Positions 1 through 8,235 of a stretch of 64,000 nt of DNA are shown in pieces. A model generated the notes under the pieces. The model ran no database searches and was not told where the DNA came from. It saw only the letters and a list, made by a program, of their open reading frames with translations. Source of the stretch: Azospirillum soli (GTDB lineage Bacteria > Pseudomonadota > Alphaproteobacteria > Azospirillales > Azospirillaceae); NCBI RefSeq assembly GCF_017876165.1, contig NZ_JAGINQ010000006.1:124001-188000 (forward strand), written 5' to 3'. A program made the translations under genes and the position numbers. Numbering within the stretch: position 1 is the first letter of the stretch; the number at the start of each line of letters is the position of its first letter.

Positions 1-624
1 CAGATCGGCAACCCGGCCCGCGACGGATCGCGCGGGGCCGGGCTGGGCCTGTCCATCGTGGAGCGCACGGCCCGGCTGATGGGGCACAGGCTGGACGTGC
101 GGTCCCGCGTCGGGCGGGGGTCGGTGTTCGCGGTCACCCTGCCCCGCATCGCGACACGGGCCGCGCCCATCGCCCCACCAGTCCCGACAACCGGCAGGAC
201 GGCGGCGGGACGTAAGGACAGCCGTCAGGAGGGGCGGCTGCGCGGGCGCCTCGTGCTGGTGGTCGAGGACGACCCCCTGCAACGCAATTCCCTGACCCTG
301 GTGCTGGAACAGGCGGGCGCCCGCGTGGTGGCGGTGGAGACCTTCAACGCGGCGCTGGCCGCCGCGCGGGCGGCGCTGCAGCCCCCCTCGGCGATTCTCA
401 GCGACTACCGCTTGCCGGGCGGCACGGACGGGCTGAGCGGCATCCAGGAATTGCGGGCGACGCTGGGGGTGGAACTGCCGGCGGTGCTGCTGACCGGGGA
501 GCTGTCCTCCGATCTGGCTCGCGCGGCCAAGGCGGCGGGTTGCGCCCTGCTGACCAAGCCGGCCTCCCCCGACAGCATCCTGACGACGCTGGCCGAGATG
601 ACCAAGGCTGCCGAGGCCGCTTAA
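1..624 (+). CDS. Hybrid sensor histidine kinase, C-terminal part (partial)
   Basis: The reading frame is open from the first base, so the 5' part lies outside the window. The visible protein begins in the ATP-binding HATPase domain: the G2 box GAGLGLSIVERTARLMG is followed by the closing strand ending in VTLP. After a linker of about 35 residues comes a receiver domain starting LVLVVEDDPLQ, with the phospho-acceptor Asp in ILSDYRLPGG and the conserved Lys in LLTKPAS. A kinase with a C-terminal receiver is a hybrid kinase of a phosphorelay; the sensor and H-box are not visible. The stop is TAA at 622-624. Family call is secure, the signal is unknown. Confidence 0.88.
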   Translation, partial: QIGNPARDGSRGAGLGLSIVERTARLMGHRLDVRSRVGRGSVFAVTLPRIATRAAPIAPPVPTTGRTAAGRKDSRQEGRLRGRLVLVVEDDPLQRNSLTLVLEQAGARVVAVETFNAALAAARAALQPPSAILSDYRLPGGTDGLSGIQELRATLGVELPAVLLTGELSSDLARAAKAAGCALLTKPASPDSILTTLAEMTKAAEAA

Positions 625-647
625 CCACGCGTCAGCTTAACCACGCG

Positions 648-1709
648 TCAATGCGGGTGGCGGTGGTGGATGTCCGGGAAATGCGGGTGGGCGTGCACCA
701 GCGGCGCGTGGGCGTGCGGGTGGCTGTGCGGCTCCGGCCCTTCCCAGCCCTCATGCTCGTGCTGGTGATGCTCGTCGTGGGTGTGGCGGTGCTCGTGCTC
801 CGTCGCCTCGTGCCGGTGCTCGTGCTCGTGCCGTTCGACGAGGTGAAGGTAGAGGCCGACGCCCATCAGAGCGGCGGCGGCAACGAAGCGCAGGGTCAGC
901 GGCTCGCCAAAGGCCAGGATCGCGGCGGCGGCTCCGACGAAGGGCGCCAGTGAGAAATAGGCCCCGGTCCGGGCCGAACCGAGATGACGCAGAGCCAGCA
1001 CGAACAGGGCCAGCGAGATGCCGTAGCCAAGGAAGCCGATCACCGCCGCCCCGGCGAGAAGGCCTGGCGACGGCAGCGCGGCGCCGGCCGACAGGGCGAG
1101 CGCGCTGTTCACCACCCCGGCGGCCATCCCCTTGACCATGGCGATCTGGAGCGGATCGGCCGACGACAGCTTGCGCGTCAGGTTATTGTCGATACCCCAG
1201 GCGAGGCAGGCGGCGGCGATGAACAGGCCGCCTTGTCCGACACTTTCCGGCCCGCCGTTCCCCCCACCACCCCAGGACAATAGGACGGCACCGGCGAGGA
1301 TGGCCGCCGCGCCCAGCGCAATGCGCCGGTCCACATTCTCCCGGAACACCACCCAGGCGATGCCCAGCGTGAACAGCCCTTCCAGATTCAGCAGCAGCGA
1401 AGCGGTCGAGGCCGGCGTGGTGGACAGGCCCTGCATCAGCAGCACCGGCCCGGCGACGCCTCCGGCCAGCACGACGGCGGCAAGCCATGGCAGATCGCGG
1501 CGCGCCAGCGGCGCCTCCGCCGACAGGCCGCCGCGCAGCCGATGAACAAGGTGCAGGACCGCCAACCCCAGCCCGGAGCCGAGATAGAGCAAGCCGGCCA
1601 GCATCCACGGCCCGATCTCGCCCAGCAGCGCTTTGGCGAAGGGCGTGCTGGCGCCGAACAGCGCGGCGGAAAGAAGAGCGTAAGCAATGCCTTGCCACCG
1701 GTGTGTCAC
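648..1709 (-). CDS. EamA/DMT-family permease with a His-rich C-terminal tail
   Basis: This is a 353-residue inner-membrane protein with about ten hydrophobic segments in two EamA-like halves, the drug/metabolite transporter fold. The last 60 residues are cytoplasmic-looking and contain about 23 histidines in HEH, HRH and HPH patterns, far more than usual in this family. Such tails bind divalent metals in other transporters, so metal efflux or metal-regulated transport is an inference. The start is GTG at 1709, preceded by an AGGGA ribosome-binding sequence; no other good start lies nearby. It diverges from the response regulator at 1865. Confidence 0.85.
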   Translation of the reverse strand: MTHRWQGIAYALLSAALFGASTPFAKALLGEIGPWMLAGLLYLGSGLGLAVLHLVHRLRGGLSAEAPLARRDLPWLAAVVLAGGVAGPVLLMQGLSTTPASTASLLLNLEGLFTLGIAWVVFRENVDRRIALGAAAILAGAVLLSWGGGGNGGPESVGQGGLFIAAACLAWGIDNNLTRKLSSADPLQIAMVKGMAAGVVNSALALSAGAALPSPGLLAGAAVIGFLGYGISLALFVLALRHLGSARTGAYFSLAPFVGAAAAILAFGEPLTLRFVAAAALMGVGLYLHLVERHEHEHRHEATEHEHRHTHDEHHQHEHEGWEGPEPHSHPHAHAPLVHAHPHFPDIHHRHPH

Positions 1710-1828
1710 GGTGCGGTTCCCTGGAACGAAGCCGAACGGTTTTGGGCCAAACGGTTTTTGGGAAGATGGTGCAAGGGGTCGGCGCCGTCGAGCGTTTCGC
1801 CGCTGGAAACGCCGGCCGACGACGCCCG

Positions 1829-1858
1829 TTGGAGCAATCCCGGTCCGCGCGCTATAGT
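1829..1858 (+). promoter_or_regulatory. Promoter predicted to give a leaderless mRNA
   Basis: A TTGGAG (1829-1834) and a TATAGT (1853-1858) are separated by 18 bases. The ATG of the response regulator begins at 1865, only seven bases after the -10 box, where transcription would normally start. No Shine-Dalgarno sequence is present, so the mRNA may begin at the AUG itself. Confidence 0.45.
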
Positions 1859-1864
1859 CGCCGC

Positions 1865-2572
1865 ATGACCGAAGACCAGCCCGACATCCTGCCCCATATC
1901 CTGGTCGTCGACGACGACACCCGCCTGCGTGAACTGCTGCGCAAGTATCTCGCCGGCAACGGCTTTCTGGTGACCACCGCGAAGGATGCCGCCGACGCGC
2001 GGGCGAAGCTGGCCGGTCTCGACTTCGACCTGCTGGTGCTCGACATCATGATGCCGGGCGAGAACGGGCTGGAGCTGACCGAATCGCTACGCAAGCAGCG
2101 CGACATCCCCATCCTGCTGCTGACCGCGCGGGGCGAGCCGGACGACCGCATCGCCGGGCTGGAGGCGGGCGCCGACGATTATCTCGCCAAGCCCTTCAAC
2201 CCACGCGAACTGCTGCTGCGCATCAACTCCATCCTGCGCCGGCAGGCCAGCCGCCCGCCGGAACCGGCACCGCCGCAGCCGGTGCGGCTCGGCCCGCTGA
2301 TCTATCTGCCGGACCGCGACGAGCTGCGCGCTGGCGAGGAGGTCATCCGCCTGACCACGGCGGAGGCCAGCCTGCTGCGCATCCTCGCCGCCTCCCCCGG
2401 CATGACCTTCACCCGCGAGGAACTGACCGAGCGCAGCAAGGTCGCCGGCAACGCCCGCACCATCGACGTGCAGGTGACCCGCCTGCGCCGCAAGATCGAG
2501 CCCGACCCGCGCGAGCCGCGCTACCTGCACACCGTGCGCGGCGAGGGCTATGTGCTGAGGCCGGATTCATGA
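1865..2572 (+). CDS. OmpR-family response regulator
   Basis: The 235-residue protein has an N-terminal receiver domain (acidic pair VVDDDTR, phospho-acceptor Asp about residue 60 in VLDIMMPGENG, Lys in LAKPFNPREL) and a C-terminal winged-helix DNA-binding domain ending VRGEGYVLRP, as in OmpR/PhoB. The ATG at 1865 is chosen because the receiver starts right after it; the upstream open frame has no domain. The partner kinase follows after 25 bases. The combination and order resemble OmpR/EnvZ, but the target genes cannot be told from the sequence. Confidence 0.93.
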   Translation: MTEDQPDILPHILVVDDDTRLRELLRKYLAGNGFLVTTAKDAADARAKLAGLDFDLLVLDIMMPGENGLELTESLRKQRDIPILLLTARGEPDDRIAGLEAGADDYLAKPFNPRELLLRINSILRRQASRPPEPAPPQPVRLGPLIYLPDRDELRAGEEVIRLTTAEASLLRILAASPGMTFTREELTERSKVAGNARTIDVQVTRLRRKIEPDPREPRYLHTVRGEGYVLRPDS

Positions 2573-2597
2573 GGAACGGTCCCATGAGGAACAGGCC

Positions 2598-3962
2598 ATG
2601 AGCGCGGAGACCGCCGCTGGGCCGGCGGCGCCGCGCCGCGGATTGGCGCCGTTGGGGTTGAAGCGGTTCCTGCCGCGCACCCTGTTCGGACGGTCCCTGC
2701 TGATCATCGTCACGCCGGTCATCCTGGCCCAGGCGGTGGCGACCTGGATTTTCTACGACCGGCATTGGGAGACGGTGACCAACCGCCTCGCCTTCGGCGT
2801 GGCCGGCGACATCGGCATGGTCATCGGCATGCTGGAGCACGACCCGACGCCGGAGGGGCGCAACTGGACGCTCGCCACCACCGCGCGCAGCACCGATCTG
2901 ATCGTGACGCTGGAGCCCGACCGTACGCTGCCGGAACCGCGCCCGCCGTTGCGCGGCATGCTGGAACGCGCGCTGGGCAAGGCGCTGGACGAGCGCGTGC
3001 GGCGGCCCTTCGCCATCAACACCCGCGTCGCGCACGAATGGTACGAGATCCGCGTGCAGATGCCCGACGGCGTGCTGTCCGTCATGTCGCCGGAGCGGCG
3101 GCTGTTCAGCCCGACCAGCTACATCTTCATCCTGTGGATGATCGGCTCGGCCAGCGTGCTGTTCACGGTCGCCATCGTCTTCATGCGCAACCAGATTCGC
3201 CCCATCAAGCGGCTGGCCGCCGCCGCCGAGGCGCTGGGCAAGGGGCGCGAGGTGCAGAACTTCAAGCCGGAGGGCGCCACCGAGGTGCGGCAGGCGGCCT
3301 CCGCCTTCCTGCTGATGCGCGAGCGCATCCAGCGCCAGATCAACCAGCGCACCGAGATGCTGGCCGGCGTCAGCCACGACCTGCGCACGCCGCTGACCCG
3401 CATGAAGCTGGCGCTGGACATGCTGGGCGACGGGCCGGAGGTCGAGGAGCTGATGACCGACGTCGCCGAGATGGAGATGATGATCGAAGGCTATCTGGCC
3501 TTCGCGCGCGGCGAGGGGACGGAGGCCGTGCAGCCCAGCGATCTGACCCGCATCCTGAACGAGGTCGTGGCCGGCGCCCGGCGTGAGGGAGCGGACGTGA
3601 TGCTGGACACGCTGGAGGAGGATCTGTTCCTGCCCCTGCGGCCGAACGCCACGCGCCGGTGCCTCGCCAACCTGCTGTCCAACGCGCGGCGTCACGGCAC
3701 GCGCATCTGGGTGCGGGCGGAACGGCGGCGTGGCGCCATCGACATCGTGATCGACGACGACGGTCCGGGCATTCCCGCCAAGTCGCGCGACGACGTGTTC
3801 AAGCCCTTCTTCCGCCTGGACAGCTCGCGCAACCGGGACACGGGCGGCGCCGGCCTGGGCCTGACCATCGCCCGCGACGTGGTGCGCAGCCACGGCGGCG
3901 ACATCACGCTCGGCGACAGCCCGCACGGCGGATTGCGGGTGCTGGTGCGTTTGCCGCTGTAG
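2598..3962 (+). CDS. EnvZ-like sensor histidine kinase
   Basis: This 454-residue membrane kinase has a transmembrane helix near residues 32-50, a periplasmic domain of about 120 residues, a second helix (SYIFILWMIGSASVLFTVAIVF), a HAMP linker, an H-box with phospho-accepting His260 (GVSHDLRTPLTRMKLAL), and an HATPase domain with N box (NLLSNARRHG), DDDGPGIP and GAGLGLTIARDVV. It is presumably co-transcribed with the OmpR-type regulator just upstream. The sequence CATGAGGAAC is duplicated in the 25-base gap, and the second copy overlaps the likely ribosome-binding site. Confidence 0.93.
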   Translation: MSAETAAGPAAPRRGLAPLGLKRFLPRTLFGRSLLIIVTPVILAQAVATWIFYDRHWETVTNRLAFGVAGDIGMVIGMLEHDPTPEGRNWTLATTARSTDLIVTLEPDRTLPEPRPPLRGMLERALGKALDERVRRPFAINTRVAHEWYEIRVQMPDGVLSVMSPERRLFSPTSYIFILWMIGSASVLFTVAIVFMRNQIRPIKRLAAAAEALGKGREVQNFKPEGATEVRQAASAFLLMRERIQRQINQRTEMLAGVSHDLRTPLTRMKLALDMLGDGPEVEELMTDVAEMEMMIEGYLAFARGEGTEAVQPSDLTRILNEVVAGARREGADVMLDTLEEDLFLPLRPNATRRCLANLLSNARRHGTRIWVRAERRRGAIDIVIDDDGPGIPAKSRDDVFKPFFRLDSSRNRDTGGAGLGLTIARDVVRSHGGDITLGDSPHGGLRVLVRLPL

Positions 3963-3981
3963 GGCAATCGGAAAAGGGCCG

Positions 3982-4659
3982 TCAGGCCGGCTTCCGCCCG
4001 CCGTACACCACGAAGCTCCAGTTCTTGTAGACGCAGTCCACGTCGGCGAAGCCGGCCTCGGTCAGCCAGCGAAGCTGATCGGCGAGCGGGGCCATGCGGT
4101 CGAAGGTCTGGCGCTGGCGGGCGGCCGCGAATTCCGCATCACCGACTCCGTTGGCGCGGACCTGCCGCACCCAGGTCTCGTCATAAAGCTTGGCGAGCGC
4201 CGGAGTCGGCCCTTCCGCCTGATCGGCGTTGACGAAGCGCCCGCCGGGGGCGAGCACCGCGAAAATCCGCCGGAACAGCGCCTGCTTGGCCGGATGCTCC
4301 AGATGGTGGATCGACAGGGCGGAGACCACCGCGTCGTAGGGACCGCCGAGGTCGCCGTCGATGTAGTCGGCGGTGCGGAACTCCACGTTCGTGTCCCCTT
4401 CGAACCGGCGGCACGCCACGGCAAGCATGTCGTCGGCGAGGTCAAGCAGCGTGATGCGGGCGGCCGGGAACCGCTCGCGCACGAAGGCGGACAGCAGGCC
4501 GGTGCCGGCCCCGAGGTCGAGGACCCGCAGAGGCGCACCGGACGGATCGCCGAGCAGCGCCGCCGCCGTCCCGTAGAAGTCGTCGAAGCAGGGAATCAGC
4601 GCGCGCCGCAGCCCGTCATACTGCGGGGCGGCGCGGTTGAAGGAGTCGGCGATGCTCAC
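3982..4659 (-). CDS. Class I SAM-dependent methyltransferase
   Basis: The 225-residue protein has the Rossmann-type motif I VLDLGAGTGLLSAFV, an acidic motif II (ITLLDLADDML) and the post-motif DAVVSALSIHHLEHP, typical of small-molecule methyltransferases of the Methyltransf_25/11 type. The substrate is unknown. It starts 12 bases after the stop of csaA on the same strand, so the two probably form an operon. It faces the EnvZ-like kinase gene across a gap of 19 bases. Confidence 0.85.
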   Translation of the reverse strand: MSIADSFNRAAPQYDGLRRALIPCFDDFYGTAAALLGDPSGAPLRVLDLGAGTGLLSAFVRERFPAARITLLDLADDMLAVACRRFEGDTNVEFRTADYIDGDLGGPYDAVVSALSIHHLEHPAKQALFRRIFAVLAPGGRFVNADQAEGPTPALAKLYDETWVRQVRANGVGDAEFAAARQRQTFDRMAPLADQLRWLTEAGFADVDCVYKNWSFVVYGGRKPA

Positions 4660-4671
4660 GATCCGGGTTCC

Positions 4672-5007
4672 TCAGTAAAGGCGCCCGCCGTTGGGGACGG
4701 TCTGGCCGGGACCGACGAGGACGACCTCCCCCTCGGCATCGGGCAGGCCCAGGCACAGAACCTCGCTGGTGAAGGGGCCGATGCGCTTGGGCGGAAAATT
4801 CACCACGGCGAGAACCTGCCGGCCGACCAGCTCATCCAGGGCGTAATGGCGGGTGATCTGGGCCGAGCTGCGCTTGGTGCCGATCTCCGGGCCGAAATCG
4901 ACGGTCAGCTTGTAGGCGGGCTTGCGCGCCTCCGGAAAGGGTTCGGCCGCCGTGATGGTGCCGACGCGGATGTCCACCTTCAGGAAGTCGTCGTAGGTGA
5001 TGGTCAC
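4672..5007 (-). CDS. csaA: CsaA-type tRNA-binding protein
   Basis: The 111-residue protein is a single OB-fold tRNA-binding domain beginning [29 protein letters not shown], with the family hallmarks SSAQIT and [16 protein letters not shown]. Length and order match CsaA, a homodimer that resembles the C-terminal domain of methionyl-tRNA synthetase and has been proposed to act as an export chaperone. It is the first gene of a probable two-gene operon with the methyltransferase. Confidence 0.92.
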   Translation of the reverse strand: MTITYDDFLKVDIRVGTITAAEPFPEARKPAYKLTVDFGPEIGTKRSSAQITRHYALDELVGRQVLAVVNFPPKRIGPFTSEVLCLGLPDAEGEVVLVGPGQTVPNGGRLY

Positions 5008-5067
5008 GGTCTTTCCCTGGCCCGTTGGTTCGTTGCGGGCAAGGCTAGCACCGGTTCCGGAAACGCG

Positions 5068-5094
5068 AAAGGGCCGCCCGGTGGGCGGCCCTTT
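5068..5094. terminator. Intrinsic (bidirectional) terminator after the phasin gene
   Basis: A perfect 12-bp stem, AAAGGGCCGCCC (5068-5079) and GGGCGGCCCTTT (5083-5094), closes a three-base loop, with an A run on one side and a T run on the other. It lies 45 bases beyond the phasin stop codon on the minus strand and upstream of csaA. Confidence 0.8.
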
Positions 5095-5138
5095 GCGGGA
5101 AACGTCCGAAGGCGGAGCGTTCGCGTGCGAGCCGACGC

Positions 5139-5585
5139 TTACTTGCGGGCCGACTGGGTCTTGGCGATGGCGGCCTTGACCTCGTCCAGGCTCTCCGACA
5201 CGCGCTTGGAGAGGATCTCGGCGGCTTCGCTGTTGGACTTGGCAACCAGTTCGGCCAGCTCGCGGGCGTTGGCCAGCGCCTTTTCGAAGGCGGCCTTGGC
5301 CAGTTCGGTCTGCTTGGCGGCCTTCTCCTCCGGGGTGCCGGCGGCGACGACCTGGTTGACGTAGTTGCTGCTCTCTTCCACCGACGCGCGGAGGATTTCC
5401 GCCTGACGGCGGAGCACGGCCTGCAGCCCTTCGATCGCCAGCTGGTTGGCGGCGGTCACCGCCTCGATGTTCTTGCGCTGGCTAGCCATAATGGCTTCGA
5501 CGTCAAGACCGGGGACCTTGAAATCGCCCAGCGTCTTGGAAATGTCGAAATCGAGGAACGGGTTACCGGACGACTGCTTGGCCAT
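5139..5585 (-). CDS. Phasin (PHB granule-associated protein)
   Basis: The 148-residue amphipathic helical protein begins [17 protein letters not shown] and contains the phasin_2 signature [31 protein letters not shown]. Phasins coat polyhydroxybutyrate granules and control their size and number. The ATG at 5585 is chosen because a strong GGGGGTGAG sequence lies about seven bases upstream; a GTG three codons earlier would fall within that site. The upstream region carries TGC/GCA dyads that may bind a PhaR-type repressor, and a strong terminator follows the gene. Confidence 0.9.
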   Translation of the reverse strand: MAKQSSGNPFLDFDISKTLGDFKVPGLDVEAIMASQRKNIEAVTAANQLAIEGLQAVLRRQAEILRASVEESSNYVNQVVAAGTPEEKAAKQTELAKAAFEKALANARELAELVAKSNSEAAEILSKRVSESLDEVKAAIAKTQSARK

Positions 5586-5620
5586 GTTTCTCACCCCCGA
5601 CGAAAGGTTTTATCAGCATA

Positions 5621-5696
5621 TTGCGGCGCAACATACCTGAAGCGCGACTATGCAGAGCGCCGAAAAGATAGTCAACGCGTTTGTGCAACGCAACAA
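5621..5696 (-). promoter_or_regulatory. TGC...GCA dyads upstream of the phasin gene (candidate PhaR operators)
   Basis: TTGCGGCGCAA at 5621-5631 is an inverted repeat 36 bases upstream of the phasin ATG. An imperfect relative, TTGTGCAACGCAACAA, sits at 5681-5696. PhaR-family repressors of alphaproteobacterial PHB genes are known to recognise TGC-rich dyads. A related dyad precedes the hemerythrin-phasin gene at 27.5 kb. The assignment is inference. Confidence 0.4.
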
Positions 5697-5721
5697 ACTT
5701 TACGCCGCAGCCGACACACCT

Positions 5722-6414
5722 TCAACCGGCGGGCGCGTCGGCGGGTTCCGCCGGACCTGATCCTTGGGTGCCTGATGCTTGGGTTCTTGATGCTTGCGGT
5801 CTCCGCCGGAGAGTCGCGGCCCACCGCTCCGCCCGGCGCAGTTCGGCGTCCAGCGCCGCCATGGTGCGGGCGAGGTCGGCGGTGTCGTCCTCCAGGAACA
5901 CGCGCATGACGCGCGCCTGAACGGCGCCGAGACCGGCGGTCAGCAACGCCCCGCCGCGCCCGTCCGCCTCCACCCCGGCGGCGCGCAGCATCCAGGCCAT
6001 GGACCGCCCGAAGTGGCGGGAGAAGGCCAGTGCGGTCAGCGGCTCCGCCCGCAGGTCGCGGACGACGGCGCGCAGGCCGTCGCGGTAGGGCAGCAGCGCG
6101 TCATAGCGCCGCATCATCACATCGAACAGGCGGTCGCGGGCGCCCTCCTCCTCGTCGAAGGGCATGTCGCCGGCCAGCACGGCGGTGTCGGCGATCCGCG
6201 AGACGGCGGCCAGCACGTCGGCACGGTCGGGATAGCGCCGGTAGAAGCGGTCGAGCGCCACCCCGGACGCCCGCGCCACCTCCAGCAGGCCGGTGCGGCG
6301 CCACCCCTTCTCCGCCGCGAGACGCATGGCGGCCTCGGCCACCCGGTGGTCGAGGTCGTCGGGGGTGGACTCGGGCGTGGGCGAATCGTCCGTGGCGGTG
6401 TCGTTGATGGACAT
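5722..6414 (-). CDS. TetR-family transcriptional regulator
   Basis: The 230-residue protein has the N-terminal TetR helix-turn-helix: AAMRLAAEKGWRRTGLLEVARASGVALDRFYRRYPDRADVL. The C-terminal ligand-binding part is not close to a well-known subgroup; it ends in a low-complexity tail with repeated QAS/TQ segments (PQASRTQASGTQGSG). A perfect palindrome 8-23 bases upstream of the ATG suggests autoregulation. The adjacent genes do not reveal the target. Confidence 0.87.
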   Translation of the reverse strand: MSINDTATDDSPTPESTPDDLDHRVAEAAMRLAAEKGWRRTGLLEVARASGVALDRFYRRYPDRADVLAAVSRIADTAVLAGDMPFDEEEGARDRLFDVMMRRYDALLPYRDGLRAVVRDLRAEPLTALAFSRHFGRSMAWMLRAAGVEADGRGGALLTAGLGAVQARVMRVFLEDDTADLARTMAALDAELRRAERWAATLRRRPQASRTQASGTQGSGPAEPADAPAG

Positions 6415-6421
6415 GAAAAGC

Positions 6422-6437
6422 CTCGTCGTTTGACGAG
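6422..6437. promoter_or_regulatory. Palindrome in front of the tetR-type gene (candidate operator)
   Basis: CTCGTC-GTTT-GACGAG is a perfect inverted repeat placed 8-23 bases upstream of the TetR-family start codon, overlapping the expected ribosome-binding and early transcribed region. TetR proteins usually bind dyads in their own promoter, hence the suggestion. Confidence 0.35.
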
Positions 6438-6471
6438 AGCTTATGTGGGGGCGCCGATCCTCAGGAGACAG

Positions 6472-6503
6472 GGGGGCCGGCCGCGCAGGCCAGAACGGCC
6501 CCC
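6472..6503 (-). terminator. G/C-rich hairpin after the membrane-protein gene
   Basis: GGGGGCCG (6472-6479) pairs with CGGCCCCC (6496-6503). It begins 12 bases beyond the stop codon of the polytopic membrane protein on the minus strand. There is no clear T run, so this is only a likely terminator. Confidence 0.4.
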
Positions 6504-6514
6504 GGATGAAGCCG

Positions 6515-8113
6515 TCACTTGCAGAAGGGGAACGGCTCGACGCGCTTCATGTAGGAGGGAATCCAATAGCAGTGGCCCGACGGGTCCGGCAGGCGGCGGG
6601 CCTCGATGACCGGCCAGACATGGGCCACCACGACGACCAGCGCCACCGTGCCGTATATCCAGCGGCGCGGCTTGGCGCGTTCCAGCAGGCCAGGAAAGCG
6701 CACCAGAACCCAGGCGGCGGACAGCGCGGCCAGGGGATCCGTGTAGGCCGCGTAAGCACGCTGGAACCCGCGCAGGGAGAACAGTGCCTCCAGCCCCCAG
6801 GCGACCAGCAGCAGAAACACCGCCTGGAACGCGGCCAGCCGCTCGCCCCGGCGCCACAGGACGAACGCCCCGGCCAGCGCGAACCACTCCACGACGATGG
6901 TCTGCGGGATGTTGTCGGGGTGCAGCACGATGGTGCGGATCGCCAGCGTGCGCCACACGCCCTTTGCCAGCAGCATGAACAGGCTGTCGGACAGGATCTG
7001 CTCCTGCCCCTGGAGCGCTGTCTGGTGCTTCCAGGAGGAGAAGACAAACATATGCTCGATCAGGTTCGACACGGCGATGACGTTCTGTTCGTGCGGGCGG
7101 ATGGTCAGCGCGAGCACGCCGAGCGCCAGACCCAGGGCGACCGCGCCCATGCAGGCCAGCGCGTGGGCCGGGCGCACGCGCCAGACGGCGGCGTAAACCG
7201 CCATGGCGAGGAACACCCAGCCGACGATCACGCCCTGGTACAGGCCGGACAGCCCGCCGCCGACGCTGCGGTAGGGATAGAGCGACTGCCCGGCGCTGGC
7301 GATGCCGTGCTGGATCAGGCCGACGGCGGGAAGCGCGGCGACGGCGGCAAGCAGGGCCAGGACGCCCGCAACCAGCCAGGAGCCCGCTTCACCCGTGAAG
7401 CGCCGGCCGAAGACGAGCGCGATGACCGGAATGCCCATCGCCAGAAAGATCGCCTGAATCTTGGTGACAACCGCGAGCGACGCGAGCAGCCCCCCAAGCG
7501 CGAGCAGCGCGACCGGACGCCATCCCGGCGCCGTGCGCACCGCGACCAGCACGAGCAGAAGCGCCGTCACCACGAAGGACGCCGAGAGCAGGTCGGTGCG
7601 CATCTGCCGCGCCTGGGTGGTCACACCGATGCCGAAGGCCAGGACAACCGCGGCGAGAATCGCGATGCACCGATCGCCGACCAGCGAACGGACCAGCGTC
7701 GCGTAGACCAGGACGAAACCCGTGGTGATGGCGATGGACAGCGCCCGCCCGGCCTCCACCAGCGTCTGCCACGCGGCGGCGTAAGCGGCGGTGTCGGCGA
7801 CCGGCGGCAGGGCCGACAGCGTGATGATGGGCATCAGCCCCAGCGCGTGCAGCAGCCGATACCAGCCCGCGATCACCAGGAAATAGGTGTAACCGGGGTG
7901 GTCGAAATACTCCTGCGGCAGGCCTTCGTTGAACAGCAGCCCGTGATAGGCCAGCACGAGATCCTGGTCGGCGTGCGCCCAGTAGGGCAGCCGGAACCCG
8001 ACCGCCAGCGACGACGCCACCATCAGGACGGCAAGCGCCGCGCACAGCACCCACCAGGGACGGGCCTGGGGATTGGAGACGGTGAAGACGGCGGTCCGGT
8101 CGGTGGAGGTCAT
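6515..8113 (-). CDS. Polytopic membrane protein, GT-C glycosyltransferase-like
   Basis: This 532-residue integral membrane protein has roughly ten or more hydrophobic helices. The first extracytoplasmic loop carries acidic and aromatic residues (YWAHADQDLVLAYHGLLFNEG, then EYFDHPGYTYF), a layout typical of GT-C enzymes that use polyprenyl-phosphate sugars. ARQMRTDLLSASF fits the same class. The exact family is not recognised. The ATG at 8113 (MTSTDRTAVF) is preferred; upstream codons back to 8332 are open but run through the hflX promoter and 5' end and are not protein-like. It is transcribed divergently from hflX. Confidence 0.65.
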   Translation of the reverse strand: MTSTDRTAVFTVSNPQARPWWVLCAALAVLMVASSLAVGFRLPYWAHADQDLVLAYHGLLFNEGLPQEYFDHPGYTYFLVIAGWYRLLHALGLMPIITLSALPPVADTAAYAAAWQTLVEAGRALSIAITTGFVLVYATLVRSLVGDRCIAILAAVVLAFGIGVTTQARQMRTDLLSASFVVTALLLVLVAVRTAPGWRPVALLALGGLLASLAVVTKIQAIFLAMGIPVIALVFGRRFTGEAGSWLVAGVLALLAAVAALPAVGLIQHGIASAGQSLYPYRSVGGGLSGLYQGVIVGWVFLAMAVYAAVWRVRPAHALACMGAVALGLALGVLALTIRPHEQNVIAVSNLIEHMFVFSSWKHQTALQGQEQILSDSLFMLLAKGVWRTLAIRTIVLHPDNIPQTIVVEWFALAGAFVLWRRGERLAAFQAVFLLLVAWGLEALFSLRGFQRAYAAYTDPLAALSAAWVLVRFPGLLERAKPRRWIYGTVALVVVVAHVWPVIEARRLPDPSGHCYWIPSYMKRVEPFPFCK

Positions 8114-8235
8114 GCGGAACTCGGGCGTTGGGTCTGGCGGCGTTGTGCACGAATCCGGTCGGTTTGGGAACCGCCACGATGCTTGGCTGTTGGATGCGAG
8201 CCACAACTCTGGATCGAAGGAGCTTTGCCGCGCCA

